Below, piece after piece: positions 11,427 through 22,782 of a stretch of 64,000 nucleotides of DNA (within the stretch, counting starts at the first letter, position 1; each line of letters starts with the position of its first letter). The position numbers and the translations under genes are program-made. Source of the stretch: Vitellaria paradoxa (Eukaryota; Streptophyta; Magnoliopsida; Ericales; Sapotaceae); assembly GCA_019916065.1 (NCBI GenBank), contig CM034240.1:43163180-43227179 (forward strand), written 5' to 3'. The notes under the pieces were generated by a model. That model was not told where the DNA came from. It worked only from the letters and a program-made list of their open reading frames with translations, and did no database searches.

Positions 11427-11773
11427 GTATATGTATACTCAAATATATATAATTCGGGGAGAAGATTAAATAAAATAGTCAACAAAGTGCATGGTTTTAA
11501 TTGCCACGATGCATTAATTAATTATATCTTTCATTACTTTCCCTACTTAAAACAGGTTGAGCCAAGAAATGGAGATCATATATTATATATGTGCTACTTT
11601 TTGAGAGAAATAATTAATTCATTATCATATGAGGCTCTAAAACAGTGCCGAAACAAACACTGTTGGAGGAGGCGGAGCGGGAAGAAGAAAAGGAAGAATA
11701 AGACATATATATGTATTTATATACCTAGAAGACCAAATGCAAAAGCCAAATTGTGACCAGAGACACCAGCCAT
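9870..11773 (-). CDS. SWEET sugar transporter, clade III-like, six exons, 289 aa (gene 1)
   Basis: It is a bidirectional uniporter of the MtN3/saliva (SWEET) family, predicted to move sugar across a membrane; clade III members are mostly plasma-membrane sucrose exporters. Exons, minus strand: 11725-11773, 11306-11342, 10982-11186, 10636-10794, 10295-10414, 9870-10169. All introns are GT-AG and the frame stays open for 290 codons. The start ATG ([17 protein letters not shown]) matches the family N-terminus. The first triple-helix bundle spans about residues 10-97 ([11 protein letters not shown] at 30-40, Asn76). The second spans about 131-215 (KSVEFMPF at 157-164, Asn173, Trp177, Pro192-Asn193). 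A roughly 75-residue Lys/Glu-rich cytosolic tail follows. The Trp usual in bundle 1 (LWxYYA) is replaced: the sequence reads LLMYYA at 58-63. Substrate and location are inferred from the family only. Confidence 0.93.
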
Positions 11774-11917
11774 CCCTCTTGCTCGCTTGCTCACAAAAAA
11801 AGTATATATACTCTCTTTCTCTAGCAACACTCACTTTGACAAAGTGAAGTTCTAAAATGAAGCGCTTGCTAGTTAAGTTCTCTCACACAAGCATGTCAAC
11901 AAGAGTTGTGAGGCCTC

Positions 11918-11925
11918 TTTATATA
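11918..11925 (-). promoter_or_regulatory. putative TATA box of SWEET gene 1
   Basis: The minus strand reads TATATAAA within CTCTATATAAAGAGG, about 145 bp upstream of the ATG. The same sequence is kept in the duplicated pseudogene at 43157-43164. It was called from sequence and spacing only. Confidence 0.6.
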
Positions 11926-11957
11926 GAGTAAAGTTCTTGGGTGTTATGAGAGCGTTT

Positions 11958-12300
11958 GGAGGCATAATTTTTTAGGAATTTTTGATATTATTTTGTCAAA
12001 AGTTGATAGTTATAATTTTTAGTGTATTTGGTAAAACAAATAGTAATTTTAAATAACTTTTAACAATTTTTTACCATTTTTGAGTGTTTAGTAAAATTTT
12101 TGATAACATTTGGCATTTTTTAACTATTATTGACAATTTTTAGTATCTTTCAATAATTTTTAGTAATTTTCTGTAATTTTTGAGTTAAGAAATTACTACA
12201 GCAAAACAAAAAAAAATGATAAAAATTAGTAATTTACCAAACACGTTAAAATAAAAAATTAATAATTTTTTACTAAAAATTTTGCTACAAAATACCTCCT
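11958..12300. mobile_element. AT-rich MITE-like foldback element
   Basis: The left end GGAGGCATAATTTTTTAGG is roughly repeated in reverse at the right end (complement AGGAGGTATTTTGTAGC). Stretches of TTTTTAGTAA and their complements lie between. It recurs at 43286-43629 as part of the segmental duplication. TSD and superfamily are unclear. Confidence 0.4.
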
Positions 12301-12889
12301 AAATAATAATGGCGTGTTTTCGAATCTTAACGTCTTAAAAGGTAGTGTTAAAAGACGCCATTCCACACTTTATTATTTTATTAAAGATGAAAACCCTTTC
12401 CGGCCCATATTGAAATCGTGTCAACTTTTTCTTCAGTTGCTTTTTAAACTGCCCATCAAGTCCGCTCCCTGCAAAAAATACAGGTTTGGTGGTAAAACAA
12501 TTAATCTATGTTATCACTGGAAGCAAAATTTTGTTTAATGATATTATGCTGTCATCACAAAGTTATCAATTCTTTTTAGTGCTATGCTATTATGAACTCT
12601 TTTTAGTGCTACGCTATTTTTTGCACGATATTATTAAAGGAGACCGCCTTTTCACGTATTGAAACTATGTAGACTTTTTCCTTCCTTTTTTTTTTTTTTA
12701 AATTATATGTATATAATTCTTAAACTACCCACTAAATCTACTCTCCACAAGAAATTCTGGTTTAATGATAGAACAATTCATCTATTTCATTAGTAAAAGT
12801 AAAATTTATTTATTGATACTATGTCGTCGTAACAAAGTTAGGTGTGTTTGATGTACCAAACTTTGGTGAAAAAATCTAAAAATTTCTAA

Positions 12890-13165
12890 AAATTTTTAGG
12901 GTAAAGTACAAAAAATACCCCTACAGTTTACCCTCGGTATCACTTTGATCCCATACGTTTCAATTGCAACAGTCAAATCCCTATACTTTCGGTCAAGTAT
13001 CAATTCGGTCCTTCTGTTAGTTGACCGTTAGAAACAATTGTTAGATTTAGGATAAAATGGTAATTTCATCTATAGTTTACCCTCAGTGTCACTTTAGTCC
13101 CTCACGTTTTCAATTATAACAATTAAATCCCTACACTTTCGATATATATTTAAAATATATTTTAT
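12890..13165. mobile_element. left terminal repeat of a long-TIR element (truncated copy)
   Basis: This matches the left arm (44190-44440) of the complete element in unit 2, starting GGGTAAAGTACAAAAAATACC after AAATTTTTA (12890-12898). The middle, the right arm and some flank are deleted: 13165 continues straight into sequence equivalent to about 45800. Confidence 0.8.
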
Positions 13166-16100
13166 TAAATTATTTTTTTTACAAACAGATTGTAGAGATC
13201 GTTTTTTAGTTCGGTTTGGTTTGCGAAGAGATCATGACCGACACAAAATTTTGAATCCGTCTAAACAGAAATTTAATCCGTCGAAACGGAAATCCTACTG
13301 TTTATCTCTAAAAATGCGGTTTGAGATATATACACCAAACATTAAAAATTTCTCCAAACTATATTTTATCTCATCTTATTTCACTTTTTATCACTCGAAA
13401 CACACCCATTATCAATAAAACTACAACGTTAAAAATATATGGTGATACTAATTGAATTTTGTTAAATATTTTAATATGGTTAGCGACCAACTAATTCATT
13501 ACAAAAATAATATTAAAAATTTTAGTGATAAAATCTAATTTATCACTCTAGTACTGTCATTAATTTAGTGATAAACTAATATTTTCTGTTACAAACCCAT
13601 TATGATAAACATGTGATAGTAATATTAAATCACTAAAAATATCTTTGTAAGTGCTACAATCTTACATTTTTCGTCGCTATGATCATCATTTGTCACAGTG
13701 GTATCTACTAATTAAAATGGTTATTCGATTTTTTATGGCCTTTTTGGAAAATTAATTTTCAGCATAAATCTATTAACTTTTAGGATTTGGGTGTTTAACA
13801 AAATACCAAAATTTTTTTTCTGCTCAGCAATAATAATTTACTCAATTCAAAAGTTAATTCAAAAGTTACTAAAATTTTTATCAAATATACAAAAAGTTAT
13901 CAAAAATTATTAAAATTGTCAAAAGTTACTAAAAGTTTTATCAAACACTTAAAAGTTACAAAAAGTTACTAAAAATCACTATTTTCTTTTATCAAATACA
14001 CAAAAAATTTCACCTAACAAGTTTTGGCTAAAAAATACCGAAAATTACTAAATATTAGACTTCCAAATAGTTCATAGGCAGATCCTAATTAGCATGCCTT
14101 GTGTGTGTCCCAACAATTAATGCTACTAATTAGTTTATTTACAGAAGTAACTCAATCATTATTAAAATGATTTGAAATATGTGCATTTATTGTTTTAAAA
14201 AAATACACTAAAATACTCTACTACTATACAGTGTCATTATCATATTATTATATATAGTTTTAAATTTTATATAAAACTTCCGAAGAGAATAATAAAAAAA
14301 GAAAAACTAATATTATTAAATATGTTGAGGTAATTTTGCATCTCTTTTTTGTTTTTTCGTTTTTCTTTTTCTTGAATCTATCACCGACTTGCTTTCCTCA
14401 ATACTTTACAGTTGTTAAAAGAGTTTTTGACCTTTCATCACTGGCCAAAAAAATCTTTCATTTTTGGGCGTTTCAATCAAACGATAAGAAGGCCTCCGAA
14501 CACGGGCCCAAAAATCCCCAGGGCCCACTAGCCCCTTTTGAATTGGAACCCACCAATCCAATTGGTTTAAGGTTTACAACTCATCATTTCTTTTTTTGGG
14601 AAGGGTTGGATTCCTCCACCTGTGATCCGAGATTGTGATCCTACTCAGCATGGTACCAATCCAGCACAGATCGTCCCACCAATCAGGTTGTGACAAATCA
14701 GATCAATAATGCAGTTGGACCCGCACCTCCGTGGGGTCCTGCAACCCCAATTAAGTGACCAACCATTTAATCCAAAGGCTTTTTGGTTAGACGTCATGCA
14801 ACTCATAAATGTTTCCTAAGCTTTATCTATTATTATGGTGGGAAATATATATGTATATATACACGCGTCATATACATGGCTGGTGACCTGGGAAAACATC
14901 ATTGGCAGTAAGGCTATGTAGGGTTGGGCTTCAATGTAGATCAGCCCAACATCTTGTCTTTAGGTACTTCTAGATGATATCCATGATCATCTCTCCCTCT
15001 CTCTCTCTCTCTCTCTGTCTCAGTCTTTCTCTCTTCCCCTTCAATTATATATGTAAAATCCCAATTGAAAGATGGCCATTATCTTGTTAGCTTATTTTGG
15101 CTAATGAACAATCAAGTGTAACTAACATGCTTTTCCCGCTTAAAAGTGAAATACAATCGATCGGTCATTCCATTTTAGTAAATAACGCTGTGCAACATAA
15201 GAAAAGTTTTTGATAATTACATGTCGGTTTATTTTAATTACTCTACGAATTAAATAATAAAAGTTGATTAGAATACTTTTTTTTTATATAAAATCGATCT
15301 GACTTGATTAGAATCACTAAATAATAATAATAGCATGTGAGGTCTCCTAATTGTATTTGGGTGATTTTAGTTTGAGACAATAAGATCAAAATTATTGGAT
15401 TAAAATCTAATAATTCAGATATATTCGTGTATTTTTAATACAAAAAAATATAAACGTGTTTAAATAGTTGAATTTTAATTTAATAGCTCCGACATCACAT
15501 CTTATATGAATTATTAGATTTTCATCCAAGTATTCTTAATCTTATAGCAACCGAGCTGTCAGTCTCGATCCCCCTTTTCCCCCCATCAGCCACTAGGCCA
15601 CACCCCACTGTTAACTCAACCCTAAACCTTAACACTGGACTAATCATTTGTAATAGACCTTACTGTTAACTCAACCCTAAACCGTAACACTGGACTAATA
15701 AATTGTAGCAGGTCTGGAAGTCTCAATCTCACCTTGTGACGATGTGTATGAATCGTGGGACCTAGCTAACACTCAACTATGTCTCTTATCATTGCACAGT
15801 TATGGCTCTTCCTATATACACGTATACGTTAACTTTTTCTCGGGGAAAATTCCAAAAAGCAGATGAATTATTGGATTCGAAATTCCATTATAGTGTAAAT
15901 TAACTTCAAATTCAAAGTACATGAATTTTTTTTTTCCATCCTAATTAAATGAATTTTTTTTTTCCATCCTAATTACATTTTGTGCAGAACGCAGTTGCCT
16001 TTGGAGTAATTAAAAATTCTTGTGTTTAGAATTTTATATTTTATTTCATTAAAATAAATTTTTTAATTCAAAAATTCATTTGTTTTTTTTTATTTTCTAT

Positions 16101-16483
16101 TTTTTTAACATGTGAAAAATGAAATAACTATAGCCACATAGCTTGGAATCATATATATATATATATATATATATTAAAGGTTTTTTTTTGGGGGGGGGGG
16201 GGGGTCGGGGACCTTGGGGTGGGGAGACTTTATAATCCACTAACCCAACTCTTTAAATCCCATGCAAATTGGCAAGGAGATAGACGTCCGGTGGAGCCAC
16301 AAAAGGCTTCGCGCTACATTGCACGTAAATCATGTGACGTGGCAGTGAAACAAAAAAAAATTAAAACAAAGGTTCCATCAGTCTGTGACGTGGCAGTGCA
16401 ACAAAGTAAAAAGAATTAAAAAAATAAAGCTTCCATCAGAGAGTTGGACGACGTATCAGTTAAAGCAAAATGAATCAAAATCA

Positions 16484-16555
16484 AGGTCCCACCGGGAGTC
16501 GAACCCAGGTCGCTGGATTCAAAGTCCAGAGTGCTAACCACTACACCATGGAACC
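16484..16555 (-). tRNA. trnQ-UUG: tRNA-Gln (anticodon UUG)
   Basis: The minus strand gives a full 72-nt cloverleaf. The acceptor stem is GGTTCCA with TGGGACC. The D-arm region carries the A box (TGGTGTAGTGG), the anticodon stem-loop is CTGGACTTTGAATCCAG with anticodon TTG, and the B box is GGTTCGACTCC. No intron is present. It fits nuclear plant tRNA-Gln. Unit 2 lacks it: the second copy is deleted between about 48960 and 48972. Plant tRNA-Gln genes are multicopy, so the loss is probably neutral. Confidence 0.95.
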
Positions 16556-17451
16556 TTGGCGTTAAGAAATTTACTATTCATATAGTTAAACAAAAAATTT
16601 ATTCTTTCCCAAAAACGACAGGAACGTCACTAACAGTTCACGATCGAGGATGGAAACCAAGATCATGCGTGGGCTTAGTGAACAGTCAATTAATTCCTGA
16701 AAAACATGGCAGCAAATTTAACCACTAGATTTTCAAAAACAATTACTTTTTATTTTTATTATTATTATTTTTTGAAAATTTTATGCAAATTATTTGAGGT
16801 GGTAAAACTCGTTTTCATCATATACAGCAAATAGCAGCTAGAATGCAACGTGGCAGTTTGAGCTATAATTAACAGGAGCCAATCTACTGGCTCTCAATGA
16901 AATGGAACCAAGTAGAGATAACACTCCTTTCACTTTGAGGCCTATAATTGACGACACGAATTCTTAATTATACACGTGTGCATTCTCAATTTCGTGCCTA
17001 CATATACACACATATATATATATTATAATATTTGTATTGCCACATCCATTACATCAATGCCAATTATATTACAATTCATTAATTCTGAATCTTTAATATC
17101 CACATTCATTGCATTAATACACGTTATTACAACTAGTTAATAATTGAAAAAGAGATTAATCATGGCTTCTGAATCTTTGATGTAGCAGATATATATATAT
17201 ATATATATATATATGTAACATTGAAAAATTAGGAGCCCTTTTGGGAAATTTAATTTTTAGTAATTTTTGATTTTTTTGGTCAAAAGTTAGTGGTTGAAAT
17301 TTTTTGTGTGATTAGTAAAGTAAGCAATAATTTTTAGTAACTTTTAATAACTTTTAAGTGTTTGATAAAATTTTTCGCAACTTATAATTATCACTATTTT
17401 TATATATTTAGTAAAAATTATTAGTAACTTTTAAGTTAACCAAATTACGGT
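16556..17451. other. intergenic DNA; end of homology with unit 2
   Basis: Homology to unit 2 stops near 16700 (equivalent of 49060). The rest is AT-rich with an (AT)n run at about 17190-17214 and AGTAACTTTTAA-type motifs near 17320-17440. No gene is supported. Confidence 0.5.
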
Positions 17452-17456
17452 AATTG

Positions 17457-17742
17457 TGTCATGTGACTAGCTTAATTAGATCAGCTAATCATAGTTGGAT
17501 TAATTAGTTAGCTACAAATTAATTAGATTAGCTAATCATAGTTAGATTAGTTAGTCAATTAATGGGTGTAATAGAGCATATAAATAAAATGTATTGTAAA
17601 TAAAAATATTATGGAAAAATATTCATTTTGGGATTTAAAAATTCAATTAGGAGAGAAGCATTAGCTCTTAAATAAAACCTATTTTACTTTTTATTTCTCT
17701 TTTATTTTCTTGCTTGTCAATCAAAAAAGTAAGTTCAATTCA
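17457..17742 (+). repeat. 5' LTR of the gene-capturing element
   Basis: It begins TGTCATGTGACTAG and ends GTTCAATTCA, so TG...CA termini. A TATA-like CATATAAATAAAATG lies in the middle. It pairs with 19100-19342; the 3' copy is about 43 bp shorter, mainly through loss of one copy of an internal TTAGATTAGCTAATCATAG repeat. Confidence 0.85.
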
Positions 17743-17769
17743 ATTGGCATCAGAAGAGTTTGATCCAAT

Positions 17770-17881
17770 ATGGTAGAAAGAGATATACAAATGCAACAAA
17801 GTCAAGAAATTAATTCACAATTCAAACAACTGATTAAGATCATGGAAGCTGTGAGTGATAGACTAGATGTCTTAATTCAAT
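17770..17881 (+). pseudogene. gag N-terminal remnant
   Basis: A short frame starts MVERDIQMQQSQEINSQFKQ and continues as a predicted helix until a TAG at 17881-17883. It sits 28 bp after the 5' LTR, where gypsy gag normally starts, with the helical character of such starts. It is too short for a firm family call. Confidence 0.45.
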
Positions 17882-18035
17882 AGGTTCAATCCAACATAGA
17901 TGCAATTAAGAGAAATTATAAAAAAAAAAAAAAAAGATTATAGAATTGGAGATTCTCAACCTCAAATTTCAGAAATTGTCAATTTAGAGATTAAAAAGCC
18001 AGAAGAAAGAGAGAGAAAGAGAGAGAGAGAGTAAA

Positions 18036-18735
18036 GATGCCAATCTCTGCAATCCAAAAGTCAGCCTTTGAAGGGCAGATAGCTTTGAAACTCCAAAACG
18101 ACTTCGTAAGGAAGGTTGGCAACTTCGAAAGTGATCGCATCAATATTCGAAAAATTGTAAAAATTGCTCCTCAAAGCATATGATATGGCACAAATTGTCC
18201 CAAGTACTTAGGAACATTCTGTGAGCAAACCCCATCATACTTGGTAGGTGAATTCCCAAGTGACTGTGGGGGATACTAACGGGCTATTAGTAGACCCAAA
18301 GACATTAACTTGCCAAGAATCAGGAGCTTGAGGTGATCCATTGCCGTTGGGTTATGCTCGGCGCATTGAGTTGTGTTTTCCCCAAAATCCTTGCCAAGAA
18401 TAAAGTCAAGTTTGCAAGACAGTATGATTCAAGATTGGAACCAAGATTTTCTCTGAAGGTGGCCTTAATTACCCTAGCAATCTAAACCTCATCCATGGCC
18501 AGAGCATTCTCAAAATCTGGGTATGCTAAGTGGTACTCATGGGCTTTGTTGAGGACTGGTGAGTTAGCAGCGGACCACTCGGTAAAGGGCTTAACAAGAT
18601 TGATCCTGGAGGAGCCTTCAACCCACTTGCATTGGTTGAGGATCGATCCTAAAGCGTTTGTAGAGTTGAAGGTGAAGAAAATCAAGAATAGAAGGTTGGG
18701 CAATGTTTTCCATGTTCAATTTCTTGACCAGGCCA
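18036..18735 (+). pseudogene. captured LHCB2-like (chlorophyll a/b-binding protein) retro-pseudogene
   Basis: From the ATG at 18036 the translation begins [20 protein letters not shown] and NDFVRKVG, closely matching the start of LHCB2 (light-harvesting complex II, thylakoid). Further along, in shifting frames, are [20 protein letters not shown], then FVELKVKKIKN and QAIV, in the order of the LHCB2 protein. These are the stretch after the transit peptide and the third-helix region. No intron is visible over about 700 bp. Numerous stops and frameshifts rule out function. The last ~35 residues of the family are missing or unrecognisable. It lies inside the LTR element, so it was probably captured through an mRNA. 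Confidence 0.85.
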
Positions 18736-18818
18736 TTGTTATTAGAATTGATATTAATAGATCGGTGAAGTGCAAAGAATTAATGAATAGAGCTAACTTA
18801 GCAATGGAGAAAGCCTAG

Positions 18819-18990
18819 GGAGTGATGGGTTGATCGCTAATGGCGCAATCCTCACCGTAAACGTCCTCAACACCACCGTCCACGATGGATTTTGGGTCCA
18901 TATCTAGGATCGACTTTTTGTTCTCATGTCCTTCAAAATACTCGTCATTGTAATGCTCACAGCCCTTCTCTAAATGACAGATAGATACAA
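18819..18990 (-). pseudogene. captured NADP-malic-enzyme-like N-terminal fragment, antisense to the element
   Basis: The minus strand reads KSILDMDPKS, then GGVEDVYGED and DQPITP. This resembles the conserved N-terminal region of plant NADP-dependent malic enzymes (GGVEDVYGED, then DQLVTPW). It directly abuts the LHCB2-like sequence in the opposite orientation. The upstream part (MEFVSICHLEKG...) is not recognised. The identification is from memory of the family motif; the rest of the enzyme is absent. Confidence 0.6.
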
Positions 18991-19099
18991 ACTCCATATC
19001 TATATACAACAAAGCAGAAGAAACATTTTAAAAAAAATAAACAAATAAATAACAGCATTCCCCACCCTGAGGACAAAGTGGATTTTAAAAGAAGTGGAA

Positions 19100-19342
19100 A
19101 GTCTTATGTGACTAAATTAGTTAGATTAGCTAATCATAGTTAGATTAGTTAATTGGTTAATAAGTGTAATGGAGCCTATAAATAAGAGGTATTGTAAGAG
19201 GAAATATTTTAGAAAAATATATTTATTTTGGGATTAAAATTCTCATTTGAGAAAGAAATGTTAATTCTTAAATCAAACTAGTTTTACTTTCTATTTCTCT
19301 TTTATTATCTTACTTGCCAATCAAAGAAGTCAGTTCACTTCA
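19100..19342 (+). repeat. 3' LTR of the gene-capturing element
   Basis: This matches 17457-17742, including TTAGATTAGCTAATCATAG and the end GTTCACTTCA, followed by the TSD copy AATTG (19343-19347). The exact left border is uncertain by a few bases. Confidence 0.82.
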
Positions 19343-19388
19343 AATTGAGTAGAAAAATGACAAAAATTAGTATTTTGTCAAATACTTA

Positions 19389-19727
19389 GGAGTCATTTGG
19401 TTTGTTTTTTATTTTCTGTTTTCTGTTTTTTGTTTTTGTTTTCTACTTTTTGTTTTGAGTTTATTTTTCATTTTATATTTTTGAAAATAAAGAAAACAGC
19501 TCAAAATTCATTTGGTTACATGTATTTTTAAAATTTATTTTTAAAAATTGAAAATGAATTTACACATAAAATAAAAAATGGTAAAAAATAATTTTGAGAA
19601 TTTTTAACAAAAAATAAGAAAAATCTCAAAATAAGAAAAACAGAACATTTTCTGTTTCTCGTTTTGAGATTTTTAACACACAAAATAAAAACAGAAAATA
19701 AAAATAGAAAAGTAAACCAAATACTAC
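19389..19727. mobile_element. MITE-like foldback element, copy 1
   Basis: The left end GAGTCATTTGGTTTGTTTTT and right end AAGTAAACCAAATACTAC are inverted. The interior is T/A purine-pyrimidine asymmetric and also folds back. A relative with the same layout lies at 22439-22782. Confidence 0.55.
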
Positions 19728-20051
19728 ATTAAAAAATAAAAGTTAATTATTTTATACTAAAAATTTATTCACCAAAAGCTACTTTATTCATGCAACGAAC
19801 TGTTCTGATTTATAAAAGTGCAAGCAGTATTAATCATGCATTCGTCATTAACTCTTTACTTTTCTTAATGTCCTATTCTTTTTCAAAACGAACGTCATTT
19901 ATTCTTTTCCACTGTGCAGGATATATTGACAGTCCAATCGAGCTCAATCTTGTCCGAAAAAGATGCTGGACCGTCACCTGCCCTCCTTTATGTAAAGATG
20001 AGCTTCTATTCAAGCGCCAAAAGTGAACGGGAAAAAGAAGATGACAAACAG

Positions 20052-20087
<36 letters not shown>

Positions 20088-20470
20088 AAAAGTAAAGGAA
20101 GAAGAAGAAGAGATAAATACGTCAAACCCAAAAGCAGAAAAAAAAATATATTGATTCTTTGCATCTATTTGGAAACAACAATTAGCTATTTTTGTTTTGG
20201 TAAATGCTTTGAATAACCACTAGCTCGCTAGATACGTATTACAATATTTTACAATCCCATTTACTCCTCAAGTTAATTATACGAGGTATGGTTAGCGCAT
20301 TGAAAAATTTTAAAAATTTTTAAAAATTATTTAATTTTTATTTCACTACATAAATTACGTACTTACAAATTATTTTAAATTATTTCATTTGATCTCACTT
20401 TTTTCATTCCAAACGTCCCCAATTACAATATTTTGCAGTGACATGTGTTCCTCAAGTTAGTTATATGTAC

Positions 20471-20502
<32 letters not shown>

Positions 20503-21089
20503 GCAAGGAGGGAAAAACATATATGGTGTAGCACTAATTAGGTAACACAAAAATGAAAAAGAGAGAGAAAGGCAAAGAATTAAAATGGGGATAGATATTT
20601 TTTTTTAATTGTACTGGGTAAGTTGGGTATAATTCTAATGTGTGTATTAGATTAATTTTTTTCTTTTCATTGTGTAAGCACAATTGATATTGAGTTAATT
20701 TTTTTTTTGTTAGATGAGTACAATTAATATTAGACTAATTTTTTTTAGAACATAATTGAACACTAAGACAATATTAAAAAATTAAAATAACTCTCTGGGT
20801 GGGAATTAAAATAACTATTTCTTTTCTACCTATAACATTACAAAATTTATTTTTGTTTTCAGGGTGGGCATGTGCCCCTGAGCGACTGTTCCTTGGGGGG
20901 CATTCGATTCAACTAGAAAAAATATTATTTATTGTATATAATTATTTTTATATTGTCTTATATGATTTTACTAATTAGTTCTATATATTTTTGTTAATTC
21001 GTCTTTAATTACTTACTTGTAATTGTCATTACCCAGCGTTTTACACATGTACAAAGTGTAATTCATGCCAAAACTATAAAACAACTAAT

Positions 21090-21331
21090 TTTGAGAATAT
21101 TTTTAAAATTATTCTTGTATATTTTATTGTAGAAAATAATTATTTTTAATAATTTTATTTTAAAAATATTCTCACTTTCAATATATAATTTGTGAAAGTT
21201 TGTGAAGTAATTTTGAGAACATTTTTAAATTATTCTTGTATATTTTATTGTAGAAAATAATTATTTTTAATAATTTTATTTTTAAAATATTCTCACTTTC
21301 AATATATAATTTGTGAAAATTTGTGAAGTGA
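21090..21331. repeat. tandem duplication of a ~121-bp AT-rich segment
   Basis: TTCTTGTATATTTTATTGTA occurs at about 21112 and 21233, in two near-identical consecutive units that end with TGTGAAG. Confidence 0.85.
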
Positions 21332-22438
21332 ATTAAGAATTGAAGAGGAAGTCATTAAAGCTATTAATAGATATACAATAACTATTAACAGGTAAAATCT
21401 TGAATTTTTATTTGGTGTAACTTATTTGAGTATTCTCAGGATTATTGGAGAAATTATTCGATCGTTAACTTCTTCTTTCTCAAAATTAGTTGAGGTGCAA
21501 ATACTCTGTGTATTAAAAAAAATGATACACCATGGTTACTCTTGTTTTTATTACATCAATCAGAAAATAGTAGTCTAAATAATCTAAAAAAAAAAAAAGA
21601 AAAAAAAAAAGGAATTTCGCAGCTAGCTAGAATGCATACATGTGGTAGTGGCGGAATTTAAAATTGTGCAAATTAATCTGTTTAACCTATAATTACTGTC
21701 CTTTCACCTTAATTATATTTTAACCATCTACAATTAATGACATGAATTCTTAATTTGTAAACATGTATATATATCCTTTCATGCATGCACATTTCAATAT
21801 GTACATTACTTTGTAATAATTTGACTGAGATCATGACTTTGATATGCGGCATGTATAACGGTGAAAAGTGATTCATTATAACCAACCTCCCGTATTGTAT
21901 CTTGACGTTTAATTACATTATACCGATAGTGTGTGTGTATATATATGTGTGTGTGTGTGTGTGTTTATAATCAACCGTCCTAGGTGAAGACGTGAAGTAT
22001 TGTCATGAATTCCGTCATCTCTTTTTAATTTTCCACTGCGATGGGTATATATATATATATATATATATATGCATAAACAATCCAATCAAGCTCAACCATG
22101 TCCCCAAAAGAATGGTTAAAGCTGTTTTTAATGGTCACATCCCCTCCATCTTTATGATGAGATAAACTTTTTTATATTTAAACAAACACGGAGTTGAAAT
22201 GGAAAAAAAGAATAGTGTTTTTTAAAAGAAAGTGAGGAAATAACAATGTTAAATCCAAACGAAGGAAACAAATTAATGTTTTTAGACTTGGAAGCTAGTA
22301 ATTACATACATATATACAACATTTTTCAGTGGCATGTGTTTCTCGTGGAAATCATGCATGCAACTGGATATATATATATATATATATATCAGCTAACAAT
22401 GTAAACAATTAATTTTAATAAAATCCTGTAATATTAGG

Positions 22439-22782
22439 TGCCATTTAATTTGTTTTTTATTTTTTGTTTTTCGTTTTTGTTTTTGTTTTTTATTTTCAAT
22501 CTTGACCTTAATTTTTATTTTACGCTTTTGAAAACAACAAAAACAGTTTAAAATATATTTGGTCATTTGTATTTTTAAAATCTATTTTAGAAAATAAAAA
22601 ATGAGTTTATATATTAAATAAAAAATGATAAAAATTCTTTTTAAGTGTTTTTAATCGAAAATAAAAAAAATCTCAAAATAAAAAAAAAGAACATATTATT
22701 TTCTGTTTTAGTTATTTTGAAAATTTTAAAATATAAAACACAAAATAAAAATAAAAAATAAAAAAAATAAACTAAATGCCAC
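22439..22782. mobile_element. MITE-like foldback element, copy 2
   Basis: GTGCCATTTAATTTGTTTTT at the left is mirrored by AATAAACTAAATGCCAC at the right. It has the same architecture as 19389-19727. Confidence 0.55.

Larger units (their letters stand above)
11931..16483. other. AT-rich upstream region of SWEET gene 1, no gene supported
   Basis: This holds a foldback element (11958-12300), a truncated long-TIR element (12899-13165), AT-rich segments with many AGTTACTAAAA-type motifs (about 13783-14070), a CT microsatellite (about 14990-15032) and a 58-bp tandem duplication around 15608-15720. All of it, with indels, recurs at 43.2-49.0 kb. Short open frames here, such as that at 14336-14638, are not kept at the same length in the second copy, which argues against coding. 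Confidence 0.6.
17452..19347 (+). mobile_element. small non-autonomous LTR retrotransposon carrying captured host gene fragments, 5-bp TSD
   Basis: The LTRs are 17457-17742 and about 19100-19342, flanked by the pentamer AATTG on both sides (17452-17456 and 19343-19347). Directly after the 5' LTR comes a tRNA-Met-like PBS (TTGGCATCAGAAG). A purine-rich stretch (AAAAGAAGTGGAAAG) precedes the 3' LTR, together with a CCTGAGGACAAAG motif (19066-19078) that resembles the TTGAGGACAAG motif common before gypsy 3' LTRs. Only a gag-start-like remnant (17770-17880) remains of element genes. The rest of the interior is host-derived: an LHCB2-like sequence and an inverted NADP-malic-enzyme-like sequence. 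The LTRs differ visibly, so the insertion is not recent. Gypsy origin is inferred. Confidence 0.85.

Noticed and set aside
11388..11756. Open frame of 122 codons on the plus strand, with a similar one at 42639-42995
   Set aside because: It runs antisense through SWEET exon 1 and intron 1, begins in an AT microsatellite and gives low-complexity translation; its conservation follows from the segmental duplication.
14336..14638. Open frame of 100 codons upstream of SWEET gene 1
   Set aside because: Its copy at 46928-47284 ends in another frame after a one-base length difference, and no domain is visible.
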